NCBI GenBank assembly: GCA_030035585.1
Contig: CM057465.1
Span: 967,501-1,031,500 of the forward strand
Source: Dugong dugon
Taxonomy: Eukaryota > Chordata > Mammalia > Sirenia > Dugongidae
DNA: 64,000 nt
Direction: 5' to 3'
Part shown: positions 1 through 10,195 of the stretch, piece after piece
How the letters are laid out: every line of letters begins with the position of its first letter
Numbering within the stretch: the stretch's first letter is position 1
Position numbers and translations under genes: made by a program
The notes under the pieces: generated by a model
Databases searched by the model: none
What the model saw: only the letters and a program-made list of their open reading frames with translations
Told to the model about the DNA's origin: nothing

Positions 1-40
1 CAAGCCACCGCAGTATGACAGACTGACAGACGTGTGGTGG
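1..40 (-). mobile_element. RTE LINE, 5' end only, cut by the window edge
   Basis: The first 40 bases match the extreme 5' end of the long RTE copy (15320-15358) and of the deleted copy at 38672, in minus orientation. The body of this copy lies outside the window. Confidence 0.6.
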
Positions 41-164
41 GGGAGGAAATATATGGCTATGTTATTTTCCTAGCAGGACACTTTGTATTTTTAAAAGCCA
101 GTTCTATATTATGAACACTGGCACTTTGCCTTTCAGGGTGATGGTGAATCTCTGTCAAGAGCTG

Positions 165-350
165 TTCAATTTTGAGGTAAAGAACACAGATGCTGGACTG
201 CCAGGGTTCAAATCCTGCCTGTGTCACTCACCCCTGGACCACCCAGTTACTTGAACTTCCTAGGCCTCAGTGTCCTTGTCTGCCATGTATGGAGGACAGT
301 GCCTCCGCCTTACAGGACACTGGGAGAATCAGATGTGTCAACACACAGAA
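165..350 (+). mobile_element. MIR SINE
   Basis: The order of tRNA-derived head (GGGTTCAAATCC-like B box near 206), 'cctcagtgtcc' core and trailing diverged sequence matches MIR. It is strongly diverged, as expected for this ancient family. Confidence 0.55.
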
Positions 351-499
351 GACACCCACAGCAACATGGGTGTACTGTTAATGCCTATTCTCTTTACCCT
401 CTTTTCAAATTCTATTTATGATGTTTTTTGAATCAATATTTTAAAAAAGTGTAAAAAAATCAACCACGTTTTGTCACTTATTCCATTACTTTCTTACTT

Positions 500-570
500 A
501 ATGTAGTTGTTGTTAGGGGCTGTCGAATCGGTTTTGACTCATAGCAACTCTATGTACAATATTCCCCAAC
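500..570 (-). mobile_element. RTE/AfroSINE 3' tail fragment
   Basis: A (GTT)n start followed by the reverse complement of the shared RTE/AfroSINE 3' end ('tgactcatagcaactctatg'). Only about 70 bases remain. Confidence 0.55.
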
Positions 571-837
571 AATTGTAGAGTCAGTTACATTTTTCCTAGG
601 TTTTATTGTTAAAACACTCAACTTTAACTCAATTGTTTGGTATCTGTATAGTAGGAGGTTAAACGGTAACTTATTTTTCCCCCAAATAGTTACTTTTCTC
701 CACATCATGAGGTAAGTGCGTGTTTTTTTGGCTTTGGCTTATGATGTGTTCCTCTTCAACGGTTCTGAAAAGTTCCGAGGCTAGCTCTTTCTTTTCCATT
801 GTTCTTTGATTCCTGAGTTGGTGGTAGCTTGGCTGTC

Positions 838-1262
838 TGAGTTTCTTAGTGCTGCTATAACAGAAATACCACAAGCGGGAGGCTTTAATAATCAGAAATT
901 TTATTTTCTCACAGTCTAGGAGGCTAGACCTTTGAATTTAGAGTGCTGGCCCTAGGGAAGAACTTTCTCTGTCTGCTCTGGGGGAAAATCCTTGTCTCTT
1001 TCAGCTTCTCTTCCTTGGTTCATTGTTGATCCTCACGTGGGATCAATCGTTCTCCATTTGTGCTTGTTTGCTTCTGTGCTTAATCCACTCTCTTTATATG
1101 AAAAAAGTGATTGGCGTAAGACACACCCTATACAGGTATGTCCTCATTAACATAACCAAGAAAACTCTATTCCCAAATGGGGTTTCATCCACAGGTATAG
1201 GGGTTAGGATTCCAACACGTATTTTGGGGGGACACAATTCAATGCATAACACTGGCTGGCTT
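838..1262 (-). mobile_element. Solo LTR, MLT1/MaLR-like
   Basis: Reads in reverse as an ERVL-MaLR-type LTR: 'gtgctgctataacagaaat' at one end, 'ctcacagt' near the polyadenylation region, and 'gacacaattcaatgcataac' at the other. No internal proviral genes remain. It is a diverged fossil, probably older than the RTE/AfroSINE burst. The same family recurs at 51702 and 50289. Confidence 0.6.
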
Positions 1263-1319
1263 AAAGGCATGACTTTACATTGTAATGGGCAAGTCACCAT
1301 CCAGTACCCTGTATATTTT

Positions 1320-1500
1320 ACTTTCTGTATGGATTCATCCACTCGTGCGTTCGTGCAGAATGTACTTAATAAGCATCTCCTATGTGCCAACCACCATGCT
1401 AGGCCTTGAGAATACATGCATTTCTTCATCAATGCATTCATTCATTCAATAAACATTTGCTTGGTGCCTGGGCAAGGCTCTGGGAAATGACTGGACAAGC
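1320..1500 (-). mobile_element. L2 LINE 3' fragment
   Basis: 'attcattcattcaataaaca' followed by 'ttgcttggtgcctgggcaag', together with the 'ctatgtgcca..catgctaggcc' block, resembles the 3' end of L2. Divergence is high and orientation is by analogy. Confidence 0.4.
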
Positions 1501-2604
1501 GGTGGCTGCAGTCACGGCCTTTGCAGAGCTAAGGTAATAGGAAAGCTGCAATGTGTGAGTGCCTCCAGGAGGGGGCGTCACCCCACAGGCCACACCAGGG
1601 AGATGTGGGAGGGCTTTCCCAAGAATGTGGCAGAGGTGACATGGAAGAAAGAGGGGGAGCGGGAGCTGACGTCCTCTCTTCCTGCCTCCTTTCCTTCCTT
1701 TTCCCCTTCACAGGGGTCAGACCTGCACTGTGGTCTGACGGCTCTCCAGCCCCCGGGCTGCCTCCCGCTTCCCTCACAGGCGTTTCCCCCAGTACATCTC
1801 CCACACATCTAATTCCATCTTGGCATCTGCTTCTTGGAAGTTGTAGACTAACCCAGGTAGTGATGTCGTTCATGAAGACAGGAAGAACGGAGGGAGGTTA
1901 AGCTTGTGGGAAAGATTTGTTTTAGACATATTGGGTGTGAGGCGCCTCTGAGACATCTGAGGTCAGCTGTCCTGTAGCTGTTGGATGTTGGTCTGAAGTT
2001 CAGCGGAGAGGTCTGTCCTAGGTTATGAATTGGGACTAATTTGCAGAGAGGTAGTTTTTGTTGTTTTGGGTTAGTTTGGGGCAGAGGGTGTGAAGGCAAA
2101 AGAAGAAAGGGCTCAGGGCAAAACTGTCTGTAGTTCCAAAGAGGAGGAGAAGCAAATAGAGAAGTCAGAGAAGCAGGAGGGAAACCAGGAGAGGATTGTG
2201 TTATGCAAACCGAGAGAAGAGTATTTCAGGAAAGAGAGGACCATGAGCAGAGTTAATGCTGCCAAGCTGTCGAGCAAGAGCACGAGAATAAGGTTATGGG
2301 CACGTAAGCCGTCAGTGAAAGGTGTTTGGGTTGAGACCTGGGGGATGAATAAGTGGAGACAGCCAACACAGGTGCTGCTTTCATGAAGCTTGGAACTTCC
2401 ATGAAGCAAACACAGAGAGCCAAAGCTGTCTGCCCATGACCCCGGGAGTTAGTGCTGAGCTCCCACTGAAGCCAGGGGTAAGAACATGGTGCCTGGCCAG
2501 GAATGGGGCCATCTCACCCCCCTGACTTGTGGCTGCAGGGAGAACCCAGCTGTCATCGGCACAGATTTGGAACCCCGAAGTACTGCAACTAGACATGGAG
2601 GATC
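1500..2604. other. Unique sequence, no gene recognised
   Basis: Mixed-composition sequence with short frames only. 2088-2260 is purine-rich. I see no splice-bounded exon, domain or recognisable repeat here. Confidence 0.5.
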
Positions 2605-3082
2605 TATTAATTTCCTAGAAGCCTTATAAGCCACGAACTGGGTGGACTGTAAGAACAGAAATTTATTGTCTCACCATCCGGCAGGGTAGGAGTCTGAAAT
2701 AGGGTGTTGGCTGAGAGAAAATCTGTCTCATGCCTCATTCCCAACTTGTGGTGATGCCAGCGATCCTCAGTTTGTAGATGCATCACTCCAATCTCTGCCT
2801 CCACTGTCACATGGCGTCCTCCTGTGTCCATCCCCTCTTCTGATGAGGACACCAGTCATACTGCATCAGGACCCAGCTTACTCCAGTATGACCTCGTGCT
2901 AACTTAATTGATCAGGACCCAACTTAACCCCAGTACGACCTCATGTCAACTTAATTGATCAGGACCCATCTTACCCCAGTATGACCTCGTGTTAACTTAA
3001 TTAATAACATCTTCACAAGTACAGGGGTTATGACATCAACATATCTTTTTTGAGGACACAGTTCAACCCATAAAGGAGAACA
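2605..3082 (-). mobile_element. Solo LTR, MLT/MaLR-like, with internal tandem units
   Basis: Reverse orientation: starts with the 'tttcctagaagccttataa' side and ends with 'gaggacacagttcaacccat'. It contains three tandem units of 46-47 bases at 2866-3003. A diverged fossil LTR without internal genes. Confidence 0.55.
2866..3003. repeat. Three tandem 46-47 bp units inside an LTR
   Basis: The unit starting 'tgatcaggaccca' and ending 'taacttaat' is present three times with a few substitutions each. It is a local tandem expansion within the LTR at 2605-3082. Confidence 0.8.
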
Positions 3083-3084
3083 AG

Positions 3085-3581
3085 AGCAGACGCAGCTGAG
3101 AAAAAGGGTAAGAAGGAGGTCTCTTTATCCCGGGCACTTGTGGGAGAAATCTCCCAGGAAAAATAACTTCCTCAAAGTTGAACTCAAAAGCAATAATTAC
3201 AAAATATCCAAGAATGTCCCACTCCATGAAGAAGTTAGCAGACTCAACAAACGGGACAATTTACAGTGGAGAAACTAAAAGTAATTAAAATAATCAGAAA
3301 GGAATTTCACTACAAATCCATTCAAAATTTAATCTTCAAAGAGACAAAGGAAAAGTATCATCCATAAAGCAAGAAAAGAATATTAGGAGGCAAGAACAGC
3401 TGGCTAGACAGAGAACAAAGCAGAAATATTAAAAATGAAGCATACTAATTGCAATAAAAACTCAATATATTGGTAAAATAGGTTATTAAAGCCAGCTAGA
3501 GAGTATTTTTTTAATGTTAAATAAAATCAGTAAGAAAAAAATGAATAATTCAATTGTAATGAGTTATCATTTTAAGACAGG
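3085..3581 (+). mobile_element. Possible L1 fragment, A-rich
   Basis: A-rich sequence with phrases resembling L1 sense strand ('agacaaaggaaaagtatca', 'aagaatattaggagg'). No reading frame survives, and family assignment is weak. Confidence 0.3.
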
Positions 3582-3772
3582 TCCTTGACTGCCATAAACT
3601 GTTCTTGACTACTATCCGAAAGGTTAGCAGTTTGAATCCACCCAGCAGCAGAAACGCCTGGTGATCTGCTTCTGTAAATATTACAACCAAGAAAACCCTA
3701 AGGAGCAGTTTTACTCTGTAAGACATGGAGTTATCATGAGTTGGAATTGACTCAGTGGCAGTGGGTTTGCTT
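3582..3772 (+). mobile_element. AfroSINE
   Basis: Diverged tRNA-like head, central 'cctggtgatctgcttctgta' block, and the RTE-like end 'gagttggaattgactcagtg'. The head is more eroded than the tail. Confidence 0.75.
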
Positions 3773-3829
3773 TTTTGGGATCCTTTTAAGATATCACTGG
3801 ATCCAATTTGATACTATTTTAAATTTTTG

Positions 3830-4187
3830 CATCTATGCTCAGGAGAGCTCGACCCATAATAACCTTTCTTCTGATGCTTTTGTCAGGTTTTGGTATCAAG
3901 GTAATACTAGCATCAGACAATGTGTTGGATAATGATGCGTATTTCCAATCCTCTGGCTCAGTTTATATAAACTGAGGGTTATTTATTCCTTAAATGTTAG
4001 TAACAATTCACTGGGGAACCGTCTGGGCCTGGAGGTTTCTCAGTGAGAAAGTTTTAATAGCAGATTTTATTTCTTTAATAGACAAAAGATCATTCAGGTT
4101 TTTGATTTATCTTCTATCGTTGTTAGTAAATTTTCTATAGATTTGTCCCTGTCATCTACATTTTCAAATTTATTGGTTTATCAGCTT
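3830..4187 (-). mobile_element. L1 ORF2 fragment, antisense
   Basis: 'ggttttggtatcaaggtaat' followed by 'ctgggcctggaggtttctc' is the reverse complement of the reverse-transcriptase part of L1 ORF2. The frame is decayed. Confidence 0.6.
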
Positions 4188-4284
4188 TTGCTATGTAACA
4201 AACCAGCCCAAAATTTATCTCCTAAAAAGAACAAAGCTCTTATTTGGTGCATGATTTGATGGGTCGGCACTTTGGGCTGGGGTT
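4188..4284 (-). mobile_element. Left part of an old LTR-like repeat, split by an RTE
   Basis: 'gctatgtaacaaaccagccc' to 'gggctggggttag' resembles the start of a common mammalian LTR-like repeat read in reverse. It resumes after the RTE at 5061, where one segment is amplified into a minisatellite. The family is not certain. Confidence 0.4.
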
Positions 4285-5060
4285 AGTTGTTGTTGTTAGG
4301 TGGTGTTGAGTTGGTTCCAACTCATGGTGACCCTGTGTACAACAGAATGAAACACTGCCTGGTCCTGTGCCATCCTCATGATCGTTGTTATGCTTGAGCC
4401 CATTGTTGCAGCCACTGTGTCAGTCTGTCTCATCAAGGGTCTTCCTCTTATTCACTGACCCTCTACTTTACCAAGCAAGATGTCCTTCTCCAGGGACTGA
4501 TCCTTCCTGATAACTTGTCCAAGGTATGTGAGACGTAGTCTTGCCATCTTTACTTCAAAGGAGATTTCTGGTTGTACTTCTTCCAAGACAGATCTGTTTG
4601 TTCTTTTGGCAGTCCATGTTATATTCAATATTCTTTGCCAGCACCATAATTCAAAGGCATCAATTCTTCTTTGGTCTTCCTTATTCATCGTCCAGCTTTA
4701 ACATGCATATGAGGCAATTGAAAACACCATGGCTTGGGTCAGGTGCACCTTAGTCTTCAAGGTGACATCTTTGCTTTTCAACACTTTCAAGAGGTCTTTT
4801 GCAGCAGATTTTCCCAGTGCAATGCGTGTTTTGATTTCTTGACTGCTGCTTCCATGGGTGTTGATTGTGGATCCAAGTAAAACAAAATCCTTGACAACTT
4901 CAATCTTTTCTCCCTTTATCATGATGTTGCTTATTGGTCCAGTTGTGAGGATTTTTGTTTTCTGTATGTGGAGGTGTAATCCACACTGAAGGCTGTGTTC
5001 TTTGATCTTCATCAGTAAGTGCTTCAAGCCCTCTTCACTTTCAGCAAGGAAGGTTGTTTT
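4285..5060 (-). mobile_element. RTE1-type LINE, 5'-truncated
   Basis: The minus strand encodes the C-terminal part of an RTE reverse-transcriptase polyprotein: 'IQKTKILTTGPISN', then 'AMVFSIASYAC', then 'RRIDAFELWCW', ending with 'KVEGQ'. The 3' end carries a (AAC)n-like tail (GTT repeats at 4286). It inserted into an older LTR-like repeat and lacks the endonuclease and most of the RT. Not active. Confidence 0.85.
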
Positions 5061-5460
5061 AGGGGCTTAGCTGGGCGGTTCTCTTGGTCACTTTGGGCTG
5101 GGCTTAGCTGGGCGGTTCTCTTGGTCACTTTGGGCTGGGTTTAGCTGGGTGGTTCTCTTGGTCACTGTGGACTGAGGTTAGCTGGGTGGTTCTCTTGGTC
5201 ACTTTGGACTAGGTTTAGCTGGGCAGTTCTCTTGGTCACTTTGGGCTGGGCTTAGCTGGGCGGTTCTCTTGGTCCCTTTGGACTGGGCTTAGCTGGGTGG
5301 TTCTCTTGGTCACTTTGGACTGAGCTTAGCTGGGCGGTTCTCTTGGTCCCTTTGGGCTGGGCTTAGCTGGGCGGTTCTCTTGGTAACTTTGGACTGGGCT
5401 TAGCTGGGCAGTTCTCTTGGTCACTTTGGACTGAGCTTAGCTGGGCAGTTCTCTTGGTCT
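5061..5460. repeat. Minisatellite, 37-bp unit, 11 copies
   Basis: Eleven copies of a 37-base unit built on 'ttagctggg', 'ggttctcttggtc' and 'actttggactgggc', with few substitutions. A single related segment precedes the RTE at 4258-4284, so the unit comes from the older repeat interrupted by the RTE. Confidence 0.9.
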
Positions 5461-6014
5461 GGCCGGGGCTCATTTATGCATCTGCAGTCCTCTTGATCAG
5501 TGAGGGGTCTCTGCCCCTGGGAGTTGTCTGGTTGTCCGTGGGAGAGTGGGGGGACTTATCTCTCATCACCCCACAGTCTGGTCTGGGCGTCTCTGCCTGG
5601 GTTCATGGGGTTCCAAGAGAATGAAGGCAGCAGCTGTGGGTCCTCTTGAGGCCTAGGCTTGGAGCACATCCAGTGTTACTCTGACGCAGCCTGTTGGTCC
5701 AAGAGGTCCCTGGTAGCACAAATGAGTCGCACTCAACTACTAACTTAAGGTTGGTGGTTTGAACCCACCCAGTGGCACCCTGGAAGAAAGGCCGGGTGAT
5801 CTGCCTCTGTGAAGATCACAGCCAAGAAAACCCTATGGAGCAGTTGTGCTTTGTAACACATGGGGTCACCACGAGTCTGAATCACTTGATGGCAGCAGGT
5901 TTGTGTTTTCAGTCCGAGTGAGTCACAAGTCCCACTCAGACTCAAGAGAAGGGGACAAAGACCCCACCTCTTGGAGGGAGTTGCTGAAAGTGTTGTGGCC
6001 AATTTGCATTCTAC
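5461..6014 (-). mobile_element. Right part of the old LTR-like repeat, carrying an AfroSINE
   Basis: Continuation of the repeat started at 4188, ending near 'gacaaagaccccacctcttg'. It is interrupted by the AfroSINE at 5706-5905. No genes remain. The element at 39240-39652 appears to be of the same family. Confidence 0.35.
5706..5905 (+). mobile_element. AfroSINE
   Basis: 'ggtccctggtagcacaa' head, 'ggtttgaacccaccc' B-box region, 'gtgatctgcctctgtgaaga' body, and the RTE-like end near 'gagtctgaatcacttgatgg'. Confidence 0.8.
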
Positions 6015-6017
6015 CTC

Positions 6018-6178
6018 CAAACCAAAAACCAAACCCGTTGACGATTCTGACTCATAGCGCCCCTACAGGACAGAGTAGAACTGCCCCATAGGGTGTCCAA
6101 GGAGTGGCTAGTGGATTCAAACTGCCGACCTTTTGGTTAGCAGCCTGAGCTCTTAACCACTGCACCCACCAGGGCTCC
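6018..6178 (-). mobile_element. AfroSINE, minus strand
   Basis: Starts with A-rich tail 'aaaccaaaaaccaaaccc', has 'agtagaactgccccatag', and ends in the head 'ccaccagggctcc'. This is a complete short form. Confidence 0.85.
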
Positions 6179-6329
6179 GTCTTACCTCAAGTGGTATAAA
6201 ATTGTTCATCCATCATTTATTCCTTTGTAAGGTGGTGGGTTCTGTGGTGATGTGCCCTATGTACTTCCTGATATGGGCAATTTGTACCTTCGCTGTGTTT
6301 TCTTAGCCAGTCTTCATCTGCGGTGGTGA
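6179..6329. other. Short unique stretch
   Basis: About 150 bases between a SINE and an RTE tail. Nothing recognised. Confidence 0.4.
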
Positions 6330-6556
6330 CCACTGTTGTTGTTGGGTGTCGTCAAGTCGGTTCTGACTCATAGCGACCCGTGCACCACAGAACAAAACAC
6401 TGCCCCGCCCTGTGCCATGCTCACAATCGTTGCTATGCTTGAGCCCATTGTTGCAGCCACTGTGTCAATCCATCTTGTTGAGGGTCTTCCTCTTTTTCTC
6501 TGACCCTGTACTTACCAAGCATGATGTCCTGTCCAGGGACTGATCCCTCCTGACCA
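6330..6556 (-). mobile_element. RTE1-type LINE 3' end
   Basis: GTT-rich tail, then 'gtgtcgtcaagtcggttctg' and the reverse complement of the RTE 3' coding end down to 'ctgatccctcctgac'. It is abutted by another SINE at 6560. Confidence 0.8.
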
Positions 6557-6559
6557 CTA

Positions 6560-6742
6560 AAAACAGCAAAAGCCGGTTGCCTTCAAGTTGATTCTGACCC
6601 ATGGCGACCCCACGTGTTTTAGAGTGCAGCCGCTCCATAGGGATTTCAAACTGCCACCTTTCAAAAGGTCACTGGATGGGTTTGAACTGCCAACGTTTTG
6701 GTTAGCAGCCGAGAGCAAACCGTTTGCACCACCAAGGGACCT
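6560..6742 (-). mobile_element. AfroSINE, minus strand
   Basis: 'ttctgacccatggcgacccc' tail end, 'ctccatagggatttcaaact', and head 'gcaccaccaagggac'. Confidence 0.75.
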
Positions 6743-7010
6743 TTGGTGACCACTGGAAGGGACCTTTTTGTACTCACTGTCAAGCCCAATGAATGAAAGA
6801 GTAGTTCTTACTTCTGTCTTCATCCTCACCCCCTTCACACCACAGCTTTTCCTTTGGAATTCCTCCCCATGGAATGTTCCCACAGTGTATGCACAGCCAG
6901 CTCTTCTTGGCACATGCCAGGTGCTTCTTACCTGTTCAGGTGGTGAGCCCCTCCCTCCGTCAAGGTGGTGCAAACCAGGCACCTCTTGGCTGGCTGAGGT
7001 CTGAGCCAGA

Positions 7011-7233
7011 TGAGTGCTTTTACATTAAATGTCAATAAATGTTTTTAATTTGTGTGTTTAGCATCGTGAGTTCGAAAACAAAAGCAAGAAAAGGCATTTG
7101 AATGAGAAACAACTATCCACAGACAAACTATTCACACCTTTCGGTCAGGTGTTTCCCAGGAAAGAGAGGCATAAAAATACAGATTTTTCACGTTCAGAGG
7201 ATGCTGTCGTTAGCTGCCGTCAAGTTGGCCCCC
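7011..7233 (+). repeat. Left arm of a long inverted repeat
   Basis: This arm is the reverse complement of 7638-7867 at about 85% identity by eye, beginning at 'tgagtgcttttacattaaat' and ending in 'gccgtcaagttggcccc'. The inner edge is a SINE/RTE tail in minus orientation. Confidence 0.85.
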
Positions 7234-7376
7234 TGCTCACGGTGACCCCACGCACAATGCCATCTCCATGATCCACCCAAGGACGGGGCTGACCCTAGTC
7301 CCACCTTTCGCCCCCTCTACACACAGTCCAGCCCTTGCATCCCTCTCGTAGCACAGGGGAAGACTTCTTAAAGTAG

Positions 7377-7670
7377 TTGTTGGTCCAGTGGTAGAATTCG
7401 CACCTTCCATGCAGGACACCTGGGTTTGATTCTGGCTTCATGGATAGCCACTACCCATCTGTCAGTGGAGGCTTGCCTGTTGCTATGATGCTGAACAGGT
7501 TTCAGTGGAACTTCCAGTCTGAGACAGACTAGGAGGAAAGGCTTGGTGATCTACTTCTGAAAATCAGCCCATGAAAACCCACAATTGATCGTGGGGATGG
7601 CGCAGGACCGGTTACTGTTTTGATCCATCATGCGTGCGGGGGCCAACTTGACGGCAGCTAACAACAACAG
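7377..7670 (+). mobile_element. tRNA-Gly-headed SINE with RTE-like body
   Basis: Head 'tggtccagtggtagaattc' is a tRNA-Gly-like A-box region and 'gggtttgattc' the B box. The body 'gttgctatgatgctgaacag' and 'ctgagacagactaggagg' matches the 5' region of the RTE, and the end 'gccaacttgacggcagctaa' matches its 3' end. It sits in the spacer and inner right arm of the inverted repeat. Confidence 0.75.
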
Positions 7671-7867
7671 TTTTCTCTGAACATGAAAAATCCATGAGTA
7701 TTTTATGCCTCGCTTTCCTGGGAAACACCTGACCGAAACGTGTGAATATTTTGTCTCTCAATAGGTCGTTTCTCATTCAAATGGTTTTTCTTGCGTTTGT
7801 TTTCAAACCCACAATGCTAAACACACAGCTTAGAAACATTCATTGGCATTTAATGTAAAAGCACTCA
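7638..7867 (-). repeat. Right arm of the long inverted repeat
   Basis: Reverse complement of 7011-7233. Colinear throughout apart from small indels. The two arms are separated by about 400 bases. Confidence 0.85.
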
Positions 7868-8405
7868 ACTGTGAAGCTGAGATGGATATTTTGGGTTAAT
7901 TTAGCACATGTTCATCCAAATGGCTCCTCAGGAGAAACACGCGTGCAGTAGTGACCTGTTAAAAGGTACGGCTACGAAACGTTGATGAAGGCAAGTCTGA
8001 TGCCTCTGATTCCCTGTGAGTCTGGAAACCGACTTTCCGTGTGGGGTTGCCGATTACACATCAGAAAGAAAGGACTATGTCGCCCCTAAAAGACTGAGAA
8101 TAGTCAGAGCTATCCTGCCGAGAGACTTCAAGTGATATAAAAGTGCACAGATGTAAACCTGACGGTGAACAGCTCGGGTCTTCCGTGGGGAGACTGTTCA
8201 GCAGATCAGTTTGTTAAAGACACCAGCCTTTGCCTTAAACAAATGGAATATTTAAACAGATCAGAGTAGACCAAGTGTGTGTTTCTAGCAGGCTTTTCCG
8301 CCGTTTGCAAGCATTTGCCTTGAAATACCTTTAATCTGATCCAGCTTTTCCCAAGGCATGGTGCACGCTCAGTCAGGGTTCATGCTTTCTTGCATGAGGT
8401 CTGCA
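7868..8405. other. Unique sequence, no gene recognised
   Basis: AT-balanced sequence without a long frame or recognisable repeat. Confidence 0.5.
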
Positions 8406-8406
8406 C

Positions 8407-8749
8407 GGGGCCCAGGGGTGGTGCAGTGGTAGAATTCCTGCCTTCCACGCGGGAGGTTGGTTCGATTCCCAGCCAAGGTACCTCATGCACAGCCATTACT
8501 TGTCTGTGAGTAGACGCTTGCGTGTTGCTAGGAAGCTGAACAGGATTCAGCGGAGCTTCCAGACTGAGACAGACTAGGAAGAAAGGCCTGGTGATCTACT
8601 TCTGAAAATCAGCCCATGAAAACCCTATGGATCACAACGGTCTTATCCACAATCCATCACGGGATGGGCAGGACCGAGCAGCGTTTTGTCCCGTTGTGCG
8701 TGGGGTCACCATGAGTCGGGATTGACTTTGCTTCAGCTTCAACAACAGC
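8407..8749 (+). mobile_element. tRNA-Gly-headed SINE, long form
   Basis: Head 'gtggtgcagtggtagaattc' with B box 'ggttcgattcc' near 8460. The body matches the RTE 5' region ('cttccagactgagacagact', then 'ctacttctgaaaatcagccc'). The 3' part matches the RTE end, closing with 'caacaacag'. Confidence 0.85.
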
Positions 8750-9555
8750 CCTTTCCACTGGGTGTCCTGAGGTTGCTGAGGTCCTCTCGGCTCTGTTGCT
8801 GCAGGCTGGAAGGGCTATGGGGTGAGCTAGTGCTTTTCCACTTCCCAAACACCAGCAAGATTCCTTCCATATGCTGACTCCAGAGGGGGAAAGCTGGAAA
8901 CTTCAATTTAGGAATTTAATTATATCTCCGGAAGAAGTCTACGTTCCTTAGAATGATTTTATTTAAGAAGCCCTCAAAAATAGAAGCTATTTTTTTCCCT
9001 ATCTTGTGATTAATTCAAGCCAAATAAAAGGAACCAGTGAACTCTTATTGACACCCTACGGGGGAGTTTTCATTTGCAATATCTGTAAACCTTGAAATCT
9101 CAATTTGTGTCAAATAAGCTCCTACAGGTATAGCCTGGGTCCCAGCGAAAGCGTGTCACATTTTGTTCCATTTAAATAAATTACATACTCTCTCACTGTG
9201 GCGTTATTCTATCTCCTAATCAAATTGGCAGTCTGGAGCGTCCCTTGCCCAGGCGGGCGACGGGGAATGGGCTGCTCCTGGGGTCACAACCCCGTGGGGA
9301 AAGCGTGTGGCTGCTGCGTCCGGCTCCCAGACAAAATCCAGATGTGAATATGACAATAAATTAAGGCGGATAAGCCCGTGGGTGCTCCTTGGCTCTGAGG
9401 TTACTCCCTGTTTCTCCTACCGCAGAGCAGGTTTTCATTAGAACTTTGGAGACCAGATGAAGTGAGCTGGGTCCAGGAGGCTGGTGGCAGCAGCTATAGT
9501 GGGGCCAGGCTCTGGGTCATGTGGGGCTCTCCACCCCCTGGGGTGCATCTAGTGA
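8750..9555. other. Unique sequence, possible conserved non-coding DNA
   Basis: No gene or repeat recognised. 8890-9240 and 9320-9400 are AT-rich with TAAATAAATTA and CAATAAATTAAGG-like motifs, unlike the surrounding repeats. Confidence 0.4.
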
Positions 9556-10195
9556 TCCCTCACGGATGCCAGTGTGCGTATATGTGGACATGTGTCTGTG
9601 TGTATGTTGCATGCGTATGTGTATAAATATGTATGTGTGTGCGTGTGTATATGAGTGTGTACATGTGTTTGTGTGGCTTATATATGTGTAATCCTATGTC
9701 TTTATAGGTGTATGTGTCCAAGTATAAGTTACATGCGTGTATGTGTATATATGTTATGATGTATGCGTATGTGTGCCTGTGTGTCAGTATATACGCGTGT
9801 GTTTACGTGTGTACATGTGTGGATCTGAGTGTGAGTGTGAGTATGCATATATATGTGTTTCTATGGTTGTATGTGTGTTTATCGTGTGGCTGTAATGTGT
9901 ATACATATGATATGTGTGTATGCATGGGTATATGTGTGGTGTGTGTGTGCATGCCTGTGTCCCTGTGTGCTTGTGTGCATGCATGTAATGCAGGTGTGTT
10001 TATATGTGTGCAAGTGTGCCTGTGTGACTGGGTGTGTGTTTGTCTTTATACAGCAGTATGCACTGGTATCCCTTTGTGGTTATTTTGTGGGTGTAATGTG
10101 TATATGTGTGTGTCTGCAGATATTTACATGTATGTGTGGGCATGTGTGACTGTGTGCGTGTGTCTGTGTGACTGGGTGTGTCTGGGTGTCTGGGC
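9556..10195 (+). repeat. Degenerate (TG)n-rich tract
   Basis: About 640 bases of alternating purine-pyrimidine sequence built on TGTG, TATG and CATG. Frames across it are rich in Cys, Val, Tyr and Met on one strand and His and Thr on the other, which is repeat composition rather than coding. Confidence 0.9.

Noticed and set aside
5061-5460. CRISPR-like array
   Set aside because: Units are contiguous without unique spacers and the genome is mammalian; it is a minisatellite.
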